Origin: Agrypnia vestita
Taxonomy: Eukaryota; Arthropoda; Insecta; Trichoptera; Phryganeidae
Reading direction: 5' to 3'
NCBI GenBank assembly: GCA_016648135.1
Contig: JADDOH010005121.1
Coordinates: forward strand, 62,001 to 126,000
Length of the DNA stretch: 64,000 nucleotides
The notes under the pieces are model-generated. The model made no database searches. It worked only from the letters and a program-made list of their open reading frames with translations, and was not told the origin of the DNA. The position numbers were made by a program, and so were the translations under genes. Positions 25,240 through 35,593 of this stretch are shown in pieces (the first letter of the stretch is position 1; every line of letters starts with the position of its first letter).

Positions 25240-25680
25240 AACCATAAAAACATGGTCACGAGATTCTAAAATGACAAAAACTACACGTAATCGAGGATTT
25301 TCGAAACAGTCTGGACGTCTAAGAATGTTTTAGAAAGAACCGGAAGGATCTGGAATATACAAGATTATAGAGAACATTCGTGAAAAAACAATCCCTATAT
25401 AAAAAAACGACGCTTTCGCTACGCAGTTTATTTTGACGTTTGGCAGAACTACAAAAGCGAAAATTCTTTGAGTACCAGAGTACTTACCTGCATGCGAAAA
25501 GTGTTCTAGTAGTGAATCAAAGTGATAGAAACGGCGCAATAAAGCATTCCATAGACAAGTAGAAGATTCTCGAGTGACGATTTGTACGAATTACGACATA
25601 GTATTACAATTATGGTTGTTTCCAGTGACTTTTGACCATAAATAAATGTTTTATTAATTTAACTATTTCATTTCGTTTCG
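25240..25680 (+). repeat. Possible solo LTR (repeat D)
   Basis: GGTCACGAGATTCTAAAAT, then GAGAACATTCGTGAA, a TATA-like CCCTATATAAAA at 25393-25404 and AAAGCATTCCATAGACAAGT with AATAAA at 25642. A TATA box followed by a polyadenylation signal fits an LTR. Confidence 0.42.
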
Positions 25681-25782
25681 CACTGTGCACCGTCGCAATC
25701 CATAATAATAGGTACATTAATTACGATATTCATATCATATATATACAAAATAAGACGTGAAGTTGTAATCCTACATAATATA

Positions 25783-26038
25783 GGGGTATTAAAAAAGATA
25801 GCAATATTCAAAAAAATTAAAAAATGTTTTAAATGCAGACACCAAAGATTGCTAATTTAAAATATACTGAATTCTTTATTTCATTTGTCTGTCCCTTCCA
25901 AAATCTTGTTTTCTATAAATGTATAGGCTATTTTTCCTATAAAATTCGAATTCGAATATCGAAATCAGTACATTTTTAATTAGTAAGCCTAGAAGATTGT
26001 ATTTTTTTAGGATATTGCTGCTTTTGCTTTTAAACCCC
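25783..26038. mobile_element. M1 MITE copy
   Basis: Begins GGGGTATTAAAAAAGATAGC and ends GCTTTTGCTTTTAAACCCC. The interior has AAATGTTTTAAATGCAG and ATATACTGAATTC on the left, as in the other copies. Confidence 0.75.
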
Positions 26039-26219
26039 ACATATTGTGATTTAAGTAGCTCAAAAAAAATTTTAAAAATACACAATTTATTTCCTTTTAA
26101 TTATGTGCTATGTAAATTATATTTATTAAATGTCAAAAATCTTATATATCATCTTTTTTGGCTGACGGTACTTCTTAGCGAATAAATCATACATATGTAT
26201 GTGTGATTTATGCAATAAC

Positions 26220-27990
26220 TGATCATCATCATCATCACTCTTGGCACTACAACCCTTGGTGGGTCTTGGCCTCCTCAATAATCTTCCTCCACTCATCTCG
26301 GTTTAGTGCCAGCTCTTTCAGGTTCCGAAGCTCTAAGGCAGAGATGTCTTTGAGGATGTTGTCACTCCATCTTAATTTTGGCCTTCCTTAGCTCCTTCGC
26401 CCTGTTGGCCTTGAGTTCAGCAGGGACTTTGATGCTTGATGCTCGGACATTCTCTCCACATGACCCAGCCACCGAAGTCTTCCCAGTTTTATAAATTTTT
26501 TGACGTTTGGCTCCTTAAATAGAAAATAGAGCTCATTGTTGTAACGTCTGCATCAAAGTCCATTTTCTAGAACCGGTCCGAACGCCTCAAAATTTTCCTT
26601 TCAAAAACGTCCTGTGCTCGCTCATTCCTCTTAGTTAGTACCCATGTCTCAGCTGCGTACGTGAGCACTGGCCTAATAAGCGTTTTGTACACTAATATCT
26701 TGGTGTTTCTGGACAGCAGTCTGGATTTTATCTGCTTTTGTAGGCGGAAAAAGCAGCGATTTGCGCTCACTATGCGCTTCTGGATCTCCTCCTTAGTATT
26801 ATTGTTGCTTGTTATCAGGGATCCTTGGTATGTAAATCTTGGTACCGTTTCAAAATTTTGACTTCCACACGAGAAAGTTGGGATTTATTGGGGGCATCCT
26901 ACGGCCATGTATTTGGTCTTCTGCTGGTTTACTATAAGACCCATGTTTTTGGCAGAACTTTCAAGATTTTTGAAGGCATTACGTAAAGCATCGGGAGTTT
27001 TCGCAATTATGTTGATATCATCAGCGTAAGCTAATAGTTGCACAGAGTTGTCAAATATCGATGCTATTATCTCAATTCCTGAGTCACAATAACTTTTTCT
27101 AAGGCTATATTGAATAAGAGGTAGGCCAATCCATCTCCTTGTCTCACCCCGTGGAGCGCTTGAAAGGACTCGGACAGATCACTGCCAACCCTGACTACAC
27201 GTTACTGGGGACATTGTTAGTTTCACCAGATTGATCAGCTTACGCGGTATTCCAAACTTACTCATTGCATTGTACAATGCATTCCTATTTATGCTATCAT
27301 ACGCGGCCTTGAAGTCTACAAAGAGATGATGAGTTTCAACATTGTATTCTAAGGTTTTTTCTAAGATCTGTCCCAAGGAGAAATATTTAATCAATGTATG
27401 ATTTGCCTGGCCTGAAGCCGCATTGGTAGTTGCCAATGATTTCCTCAGACATTGGGAGCAATCTTTTTTATAAGATGTTGGACATTATTTTATAGCCGGT
27501 ATTTAACAACGTTATTCCTCTTGTGTAGTGGACACACAATTCCTCTTGTATAGTGGACACACAATTCCTAGTCTCCACTCGTCGGGCATCTCTTTTTCTG
27601 TTCATACTTTTTGAATTAGGTTATGCAGATATTGGACAAACTCTCCACCTGCTGCTTTTAATAATTCAGCCACCAGCTCATTTGACCCGGGGGATTTGTT
27701 GTTTTTCAGCCGTCTTATTGCCTGCTTCACTTCCTCCAGTGAAGGGGGTTCAGAATTGTCAATGTGTAAATCATATCCCGTGCTCTCCACCGTGTCGTGC
27801 TCCACCTCTACCGAGTTTTTATTGAGAACTGGGACAAAGTACCTCTTCCATCTCCTCAGGATGTCAGGCTTTTCACTCAGTATCACTCCATTCTCGTCCT
27901 TGCATATATTTATTTTTGGTTTAAACTCGGCTCTCGTGCTATTTACGTTTTTGTAGAAAAACCTTCTCTCATTTATAAGCCTGAATACGA
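26220..27990 (-). mobile_element. LINE-A: non-LTR retrotransposon, decayed
   Basis: Minus-strand reverse transcriptase. Pieces in order: 27970-27602 (RRFFYKNVNSTRAEFKPK, EEVKQAIRRLKNNKSPG), 27436-27179 (QILEKTLEYNVETHHLFVDF and KAAYDSINR), 27045-26930 (QLLAYADDINIIAKTPDA, with the catalytic YADD), 26770-26567 (IKSRLLSRNTKILVYKTLI, AAETWVLTKRNE, ILRR) and the tail coding near 26480-26240 (WEDFGGWVMW, then EWRKII and EAKTHQG read across frames). The 3' end is a GATGATGATGAT repeat at about 26222-26238. It is 5'-truncated and broken by frameshifts. The clade (RTE-like) is only a guess. Confidence 0.86.
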
Positions 27991-28261
27991 GTAGAATGCA
28001 ACAATTGATATAAACTATTAATTAGTTATTACAATATTCATATTCCGAAGTATTAGGTACATTCATGTATGCATATTTTATAATGATTCGCTACTTGAAT
28101 AGTATTACACTGGGCGCAACTGAGCTAGTCCACAATATTCTACAGGTAAAGTCCTGCCTAAATTAGGAGATGAAAATGTTCAAACAACAGTGTCGTTATT
28201 TCAGCGGTTTTGTATTTTATTGCAGAAATTTTCGTATCTAATAATATACATATATAAGTTC

Positions 28262-28425
28262 TTAGATTTTTACGGCAACCAGATTCTTCTGGTTTGAGTT
28301 TTCTGGGTTATTCTGCCATTTTCGATCACACATCAGTCGTGCTAATGGACCCTGGAATGGGATCCGAAACGTCGGCCAGAAAGTTCGTAGAAATACGGTA
28401 GATATATCCCAAAAATATTCAAACC
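28262..28425 (+). mobile_element. Penelope-like terminal fragment
   Basis: Contains TAATGGACCCTGGAATGGGA and TCCGAAACGTCGGCCAG, closely matching 31980-32010, plus flanking TTCTGGGTTATTCTGCCA and ATATCCCAAAAA shared with the element at 31072-32060. No coding sequence. Confidence 0.55.
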
Positions 28426-28439
28426 AAAAGCATAATTTT

Positions 28440-28800
28440 ATTTTTTTATTTAAAAGGTAAATGGAAACCTAAGAGGTTTATGGGTAAAATTTTTACATGA
28501 TTCAATATAAGAAAATATAATTATATAATTTAGATACAAAGTCATTTTTTATAGTTGGCCGAGTTTTAATATTTTTGTCACATCTGTTTTGAATTTGTCA
28601 GTGGTCAGTTGTTTGGTCTGTTGTGGTAGGTCATTGTATAGTTTTAGTCCGTTGCAAATTAGTCGGGATTATCCTGTTTTTGTTTTGGCGTGTGTTATAT
28701 AATAGTTTTGAGCCATTCTAGTGTTGTGTTGGTGTTTTTCGTGTATTTTGTCTTATTTTAAGTCTTCGTCTTGTAATGTATAGTTTTATCATTTTATTTG
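28440..28800 (-). mobile_element. LINE 3' end (C-terminus plus UTR)
   Basis: The minus strand encodes CNGLKLYNDLPQQTKQLTTD then KFKTDVTKILKLGQL before TAA, the xNxLPxxxK C-terminal signature of CR1/Jockey-like LINEs. A short UTR and an AAATAAAAAAATAAAA tail end near 28437. Confidence 0.7.
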
Positions 28801-28844
28801 ACTTGTATTAAAGCGAAGGAATTTTTAATATTCCAAATAAGAAT

Positions 28845-29045
28845 TATTTTTAATAAAAGCGAATTTTGATGTCATTTATCTCAATAACTATTGATTACAT
28901 AATAGGACATTGTTGCTTGAATATTTTCGACTCATTATTTGTGTAGAAATCAACTCGTGAAGTATCTTGCACTTGTTACAATCTGCAGGCACATAAATAT
29001 ATCTCTGATATCACAAACATTCTCTGATGCGATAAATTTCTATGT
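28845..29045 (+). repeat. Dispersed repeat C
   Basis: TATCTCAATAACTATTGATT then TTGTTGCTTGAATATTTTCG, a relative of 11060-11230. Confidence 0.5.
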
Positions 29046-29838
29046 CTAGTGATATACGAAAACTATGTTTCGCGAACACAATCTCCGATTTATTTAATTT
29101 AAAATATTCAGCATACCTTTAATGGTGGCGCAGTAGAGTGAGTCAGGTCCCGAACAATGGACAAGGAAAGGTATATTTTAATTATCTGAAATCCCAATCT
29201 TAATTGCATGTCACGTCGTCCCGACGATCCGAGAGTAGCCGCCTCGGTAGGAATGGCGGGTATTACCTAAAGTTTTATCAAGTGATTTCTGCCAGCATTA
29301 CGCTGTCGACTCCATTTTGATGTAACTGCGATGTAGCAACAATAGGAAAATTTATGAAATATTCTGTATAATACACCACTTTCGCCAGATGTTACCTCTT
29401 GTAATGTAAGGAATAAATTTGGCAAGATTTGTCTGGGCGTATTACAGTGTCGGAACTTCGTATGGTTGTCTCTTTTTTCGCAACTTTCCTGTCTTGCAAC
29501 GAATACGTAAATATACGCGCTGTGCAAGGTTTATTCGATATTTAGATTTGTTAACGTCTTATTCTCGTCTTACGAGTACGACACCATACATCGACATTTG
29601 ACATTTGGTAAACGGATTAGCCTTAATTAATTTTTATTTATATTGTCGTGAAAATCTTTTCGCGCACATCGCACCGTGGTGCGTGTGGTTAAGAAAATGA
29701 AATGTGGTAAAAGTCTTAATTCTAATTTTTCAATAATGTTTCACAATTTGTTTAACTATACAATCATAGGTACTTATATCCCAGGTCTTAATTAAGGATG
29801 GCCCAGTGGTGAGTCCAGAGTTCGATTTCCGACGGGAA

Positions 29839-30003
29839 ATATATTTTCATATTTTATGAAAAAAATATTAATAATATCTACTCAATTTTTTTAATCAATT
29901 TTGGTTAAGTTAGGTTAGGTGGAAATATATTTTCATTTTTTTAGAGAAAAATATTATTATACCTACTCAAACTTTTTATCAATTTTGGTTACGTTAAGTT
30001 AGG
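29839..30003 (+). repeat. 82-bp tandem duplication
   Basis: GGAAATATATTTTCAT ... ATCAATTTTGGTTA ... GTTAGGT occurs twice in succession and a third start (GGAAATATA) follows. Confidence 0.8.
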
Positions 30004-30589
30004 TGGAAATATACAGCTGTTACTGTTATTTTAGTTGGCCCACGGCTAGTGACGGTCGTTTATTTGAGATTTGTTTGTGATTGTATCGATAATTAGTAAC
30101 TGATATACTACTATTGTCTAGTGCCGATGAATGCCCGTCAAATTGCGAAAAACCAATAATCAATCGTCGACACAACCATACAAATTTCAAATAACGGATT
30201 GTGTCACTGGTTAAAATACTGGCCAAATGAAAACAATAAAATAATTTAAATTGAACGAGACTTTTATTTATTACGCATAAAGTCACTATCAGAGTACAGT
30301 TCTCAAACTTAGTATCACTAAACGTTTCTAGAATATTTCACACATTTATTATTACAATTGATTTCTTAATTGGCACTATTTCAAGATGTTTTTACTTTTT
30401 CGATCTTTTTTTAATAAACTCCGTTCAATATACAAGTACGTACTTGGCCGCCGGCAGGTAATCCATTTATTTATTATGCTGGTTCCACTAATGTTGGTCG
30501 CACTGCGCTCGATTTGTTACTTATATCGATCGCGTGGGTTAATGACAGTCACGAATGGCTGAACCGCGACCCGTGACGCCCTTGTATTT

Positions 30590-30800
30590 AAAGGTTAATT
30601 CCTTAAATACAAGGACGTTTCGGGAGACTTTTGGAACTTTCCAGAGATTACCAGAGTCTTGTGGAACATTCTGAACGTTTCCATAGCGTTTTTGTCAGTA
30701 TTCAGTAGGTACAATATTAACACATTTTCGTCATACTTTCGCGAGTAATTTAACGTACAGCGGGTAATAAACGAGCGTTTCACGAAAAGATTTTTTTCGT
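30590..30800. other. TTC/GAA-rich stretch, possible repeat D relative
   Basis: GTGGAACATTCTGAACGTTT and TTTTGGAACTTTCCAGAG resemble the GAA/TTC-rich part of repeat D and the array at 50.5 kb. Boundaries are unclear. Confidence 0.3.
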
Positions 30801-31164
30801 TAATTCGCCATATCCCAAAAAACTTTTTAAAGGTATAAGGGCGTCCTCGCTAGATAGATGTCTATACCATGAAAAATAATGATAGTAAAAACCTACCAGG
30901 TACCCATAAAACATCACATTTCTACTGGAGTTCTTCGATTCTCTAAATATAAACCTTTTTACCTACCCCTTATCTAATTTTTTTTTTAATTTAATAAAGA
31001 TTTTTTTGTTAATTTGCCATATCTCTAAAAATTTTAAAAGTATTAGGGCGTCAAACATCACATTTCTTCTGTGTATAGTTTTCTGGAATATTCTGCCGTA
31101 TATATGTGACCTCTCTTAGGTTAAGTACTGGATTGCAGTGCCGTGCAGCAGCGAAGGATCGGGA

Positions 31165-31800
31165 TCCCCTTGAAACCGACGGTGTTTATATGCTCGACTG
31201 TCAAGATTGCGACAAAGTGTATGTGGGATAAATAGCGCGCACGATTTCAAAGAGGGTTGATGAGCATAAAAGAGCATGCAAACTCGGTCATCCGAAAAAA
31301 TTGGCATTGGCTGAGTACTTTCTAGATACGGGCCACCATTTATCATTTGAGCTATATATATATATTTTTAATTTAATTTAATTTGCTATTTTCTTTATTT
31401 ATTGCTCTTTTCTTAATTTGCTTAAAATTTTTTACTTTGTACTGAAAATTTCTTGTATGTTGTTTTTTGTACTTAATTGTTTTCGTTTTTTATCTCTTAT
31501 TACAAAGTGAATAATATTTTGTAATAGTCGTAACTTTCAATTGTTAAAATGAAAATACAGACAAACGTCTTTTAAGACGTTTTGTGGGACTAGATATTAT
31601 AATATGTAAAGAAAATAAATAGAAGAAAAAAAAGCCGAAAATCTTAGGAAAGCCCAAAAGTCACCAAACGCGCCTGGTCAAAGAAGCAATTGAAATATAC
31701 AAGCACCGGTAAACATTAATAGGAATGACGGTCTTAAGTTAAAAACCTCGTGGTATCCGGCGCTGCAGGCTAAATCATATCAACGATCCGCGCAATTCGA
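31165..31800 (+). pseudogene. Penelope GIY-YIG endonuclease fragment
   Basis: The frame reads LETDGVYMLDCQDCDKVYVG, a TAA at 31229-31231, then IARTISKRVDEHKRACKLG and ALAEYFLDTGHHLSFE. This has the GIY-YIG order: GVYxLxCxxC, YVG, R, EH. After a 290-bp LINE insertion, the C-terminal part (VKEAIEIYKH, then NRNDGLKL and TSWYPALQ) follows in changed frames. In intact elements this domain nicks target DNA for the adjoining reverse transcriptase. Here the reverse transcriptase is absent and the domain is broken by one nonsense codon, frameshifts and an insertion. Confidence 0.75.
31351..31638 (+). mobile_element. LINE 3' UTR inserted in the Penelope endonuclease
   Basis: AT-rich insert between HHLSFE and the downstream Penelope codons. 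It matches 18320-18565 in reverse orientation (AAAGTGAATAATAT, GACGTTTTGTGGGA) and ends in an A-rich tail (AATAAATAGAAGAAAAAAAA). Confidence 0.55.
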
Positions 31801-31974
31801 CATCCGTTAGTAGATACACAATACACTACATCAAGACACACACACCCTGTTTTCGACACGGTACTGCAATCCAGTACTTAACCTAACACAAACTTGGACA
31901 CACCGTAACCTCGTTACGGTATTACAAGGCAATTCTTAACCTACACTTCTTAACACATACCCATCACATCAGCC

Positions 31975-32012
31975 CTGATGATGGACCCTGCAATGGGATC
32001 CGAAACGTCGTC
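31975..32012 (+). ncRNA. Hammerhead-ribozyme-like motif of the Penelope element
   Basis: CTGATGA (31975-31981), a hairpin GGACCC/GGGATCC around a 6-base loop, then GAAA (32002-32005) and CGTCGTC follow in the hammerhead order. Penelope-like elements are known to carry minimal hammerheads. There is one extra T before helix II, a bulged A in it, and I do not see a good helix I, so activity is doubtful. Confidence 0.35.
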
Positions 32013-32125
32013 ACATATACATGGCAGAATATCCCAAAAAACTATACATAGAAGATTCTGAACGTCGTGAAAATCTTAGGACATTTTCAACATTACATTT
32101 CTACTGGAGTTCTTCGATTCACTAA

Positions 32126-32442
32126 ATATTTATTTATTTATTTGGTTTTAGGGAAATTTAACAGCAAAACAACAATCTTAAAAATATGAAATAATGGTTT
32201 TTACAATTCTGCCAATTATAAATTTTTCACTGAATATAAAAATTAACTTTAACTTACTTTAATAGCGAGTGGAGAGGGTGGAGGAGAATGTGGGACGGGA
32301 GTAGAAGGGAAGATATAATGTACAAATTAGTTTGGGTGCGGTAGTGTAGATATTGTTTGTTTTATGTTTCTTATTGTTGCGTTAAAAATGTCAATGTGGT
32401 GATAGTATGTGTTAAATGAATTTGTGGATCTGTACATAAATA
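32126..32442 (-). mobile_element. LINE 3' end inserted in Penelope-flank sequence
   Basis: The minus strand reads STNSFNTYYHHIDIFNATI then RNIKQTISTLPHPN and stop, then a UTR and an AAATAAATAAATA tail at 32126-32140. It splits sequence that is continuous at 30916-30990 (CTACTGGAGTTCTTCGATTC joined to CTTTTTACCTACCCCTTATC), which defines the insertion borders. Confidence 0.65.
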
Positions 32443-32479
32443 TACACCTTTTTACCTACCCCTTATCTAATTTTTTAAC

Positions 32480-33620
32480 TTTTAATTTTGTCTCTAAAAT
32501 ATTAAAGCGTACATATACCTAAAGGTAATAGATTGGCGAAAAAAATTTTTTAATCACATCCCCACATTTTTTTCACAGATATAATTCCAAGTGCTGGTGG
32601 CTAATGGCTAGATATGGTAGTAGCTGCAGTAGCTAATGGCTAACTATAGTAGTAGCTATAGTAGCCAACGGCGCCAATAATACGCGCATGCTTTTTTGTA
32701 ACAAAATACGTAATTGATTTTAATTGCTGTATTATAATGCATCTTCTGCCTTTGACGATGAAATATAATACTTTAAAGAAGTGATCGAGTTTTATCACCT
32801 TTTGAGCATTTAACAAAAAGTTTACTTAAAAGATATTAATACCCATTCCGCACTTAGGCGTAGTCAAGCAAAAGAGTATCAATACCCTTCCCATATCTGT
32901 GTGATAAATGTAAGACTGAAACAGCAAAACGTCGCTGCGGATGCTTGGAACACTCACATTGAGTCGCCATGTTGAGTTAGGGTTGTGAAAACCAGCGAGT
33001 TCTCCAGGGCCCTTTTATTTGAACTCCCGAACAAAGTACACCGTACAGTACACGGTTTGAAACATTCCAGAGGTATATCCACACACTTCAAATTTATATT
33101 TCAGAGGTTGAAAACTTCCGTTTCAAGTAGGCCATCAACAAGACAAATCGCCCGCAATTGCACAGAGTAAGGCACATTTCTCAAATGTTTTTTAAGGATC
33201 CAAATGCTCTTAAGGCGCTATTCTTTTCGTCATTCTTTTAGCCGGTAATCTCTTCCTTAAAACCGACTATGTATTACCTAAATCCACAGTAGATAAGTAT
33301 CGCTCTTGAATTTAAAAGTTTAAATTAAATTAAAATAATGAAGTAAATATCGACGTCATGCGGATGGATTTTCGATCTGTTCTAAGTTAGCAGTAAATAC
33401 GTTTTCTCGGACTAGATTTATTATCAAACATAATAATTTCATTGTCTGTCTGTCTTTCCATCCAAAAATGACGGATCTTTTATACGTCGTATATATGTTT
33501 TGTATACACATATTAGATTGCCCTGAAATAAATTAATTTATAATGTCGTAGGTATCATAAAACAAAACTTTTCATTGCCAGCCTGGAAATTAAAATTATA
33601 TATTAAATTCTCAGTTCAAT
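32480..33620. other. No gene or element recognised
   Basis: Short direct repeats of GTAGTAGCTA / TAATGGCTA near 32595-32665. The open frame at 32985-33170 has no recognisable product. Confidence 0.3.
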
Positions 33621-33627
33621 AAATTAA

Positions 33628-33770
33628 CATCATTATCGTCACTCTTGACTCTAGAACCCCTGGTGGATATTGGCCTCCTCAATAGTCTTCCTCCACTGAC
33701 CTCGGTTTTGTGCCAGCTATCTCCAGTTCAGAAGCTCCAAGGCAGATATGTCTTTGAGTAAAAATGAATA
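33628..33770 (-). mobile_element. LINE-A 3' end, 5'-truncated copy
   Basis: Parallels 26225-26355: CATCATTATCGTCACTCTTG then TTGGCCTCCTCAATAGTCTT and AAGGCAGATATGTCTTTGAG. It begins at the repeat tail and is cut off after about 140 bp. Confidence 0.75.
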
Positions 33771-34024
33771 AATAGATTAAACAGGCATGGTAATGGATAT
33801 GCTTATCTGTCGGATATCTTTTCTTCTTACAATTTAATTTGCATTTTTAATTTACACTTTTAACTTGAATTGCAATTAATTTAGATAAAATTAAATAAAA
33901 CATATTAACTTTTTATTCATAATTCTTAGTTTTATACAAATTTGACATATTTTATTTTATTTGAATATGTCAAACAACAAAGTTATTGCTTTCTACCAAA
34001 ATAGATAAATTATAGAAGTCAATA

Positions 34025-34240
34025 AATTATAGAAATCTCAAACAGAGAAACTTTTTATATGAGAATCGTATCTGGAAGTATTTTATATGATACCCCAGGA
34101 CTTACAACCTGTATGAGCTGGCTTAATTAAGTGATCACCCTACACAATGCAACGTTCACCAATTCCATCGTAAGAACATCCACATGTTATCAAATTTTTT
34201 AATATTGAATACTCTAAATTGAAATAAATATATTTGAAGG
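34025..34240 (-). repeat. Family A repeat
   Basis: Reverse orientation: AAGTGATCACCCTACACAAT then GCAACGTTCACCAATTCCAT, and TTGAAGGCATTTTC at the end. Confidence 0.65.
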
Positions 34241-34424
34241 CATTTTCAATTGATTGAAGGGCTTTTTTGTGCTTACATTTTTCTTTTTCATATGTTTATT
34301 TTCTCAATGTTCTACAATGTAGTGATTATTGGGTTCAACTCATTGCACTACAAGTTTAATTTTTCAAAAACTTTTATGTACTTTTTAAGCCATATTGCTA
34401 TTTGCTTACTGCTTGACAGTGTGG

Positions 34425-34645
34425 TAGGGTATGGTAGCCGATTCGTGGCCGGTAGTGACCGCTGTGCGTCAATCGGTGTCTTCATTCGTCTGTCACCGAT
34501 GGTAGATGCCAACGGGCAGCTATGGTGGGCGATTCGCAGGCTAAGGTGGCCAGTGCGCAGTGTCTGCTTGCTGCAAGGCTATATTGTCGGCTATGGTAGC
34601 CGCTTCGCGGCCTCTGATAGCTGCTGCGCGGATATATATTATATC
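34425..34645 (+). repeat. GC-rich degenerate repeat patch
   Basis: GGTATGGTAGCCGATTCGTG and GGCTATGGTAGCCGCTTCG recur at about 135 bp distance, with TGGTGGGCGATTCGCAGG between. A 132-codon open frame crosses it, but its protein is repetitive and unrecognisable, so I do not call a gene. Confidence 0.45.
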
Positions 34646-34925
34646 TGATCTAAAGATCTAAATATAATAATTACGTTGTCTGTCGGTCAGTAACTTTATA
34701 AAATCAGAGTATGATAAGCAACCAGCGCGCTGACTGGGTTACGCGAGAACGGAGTTTAAAAATTAATATTTTCATCAAATGCTTCTGAAATACACAAACA
34801 TGATTTTAAGTTTATTAACAATTCGTTGTCAATTGCCAAATTAATACTCTTTGTTAGATAATCATATTCAAAAACGTCACCTGAATTCATGTCATATTCA
34901 AAGTGGCACTTTTTCTTATAATCTT

Positions 34926-35357
34926 TGTGGGTGGGGGCGAGAATATATTGTTTCTCTATTATTTTTTGTTTTTTACGGGCTTTATTTTATTTAAGGGGTC
35001 ACCACCAATATTTAAATACTGGGGTATCTAAATATTGGAATATATATATAATTCGGGAAGCAGAGAATAAAAAGAAGAATTTGGAATATACTTACAAGAT
35101 TTATTTAGTTCCGAATACACAGATTTTTAACAATACTTTTTAATAAAAACTTAAGACTAGTTATAAAACACTGGATGAACGATGTCTACGAGGAGAGTGT
35201 TAAAATTCGCGTCTCTCCCTCTATTTATAGATATTTGCGAATGCTTTCAGAATATTCTCCCAAAAAAGGTATAGGGCTGTGCTGTCTGCGGCTTCCGACA
35301 CGATCGATATCTTTCGATGAGAATATCGAAAAATATCGATCCAAGCCTCAGACTACA
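34926..35357 (-). repeat. 3' LTR of the gypsy element
   Basis: Begins TGTGGGTGGG and ends GACTACA on the plus strand. It matches the copy at 39915-40343 along its full length with a few substitutions and small indels (for example, four bases more near 35267). Confidence 0.93.
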
Positions 35358-35366
35358 GCCCCCCGC
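35358..35366 (-). promoter_or_regulatory. Polypurine tract of the gypsy element
   Basis: The minus strand reads GCGGGGGGC directly before the 3' LTR, where the plus-strand primer of reverse transcription is expected. Confidence 0.65.
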
Positions 35367-35593
35367 GACTTTTTAAATTTAAGCTGACGCTTAAGTTTGC
35401 TTAAATTAATTTTTTTTTATTTAAATATTTCTAAATATATTAGTTGCTAATTAATTAATTACATGGCTTAATTTATTGTCTGAGATTTACTACGGCTTCT
35501 AAATTATTCACTATTAACTGTGGTGTTTTAGGAAACATCGCAAATGCTATAAGGTTAAAAATTACTAATCCCCCTCTTAACAATACATATAAA

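Larger units (their letters stand above)
29046..31071. other. No gene recognised
   Basis: Holds the 82-bp duplication and the TTC/GAA-rich stretch. 30916-30990 duplicates the flank found around 32089-32475. Confidence 0.3.
31072..32060 (+). mobile_element. Penelope-like element, 3' half
   Basis: Holds a GIY-YIG endonuclease fragment, then sequence ending in the GGGATCCGAAACGTCG motif. The left end (31072-31146: AGTTTTCTGG, ATTCTGCC, TTAAGTACTGGATTGCAGT) is an inverted, shortened copy of the right end (31856-32060). Terminal repeats that may be inverted are characteristic of Penelope-like elements. A LINE fragment sits inside at 31351-31638. Confidence 0.72.

Noticed and set aside
34250..34648. 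Plus-strand ORF of 132 codons
   Set aside because: The second half is an imperfect DNA repeat and the first half is AT-rich; no recognisable domain.
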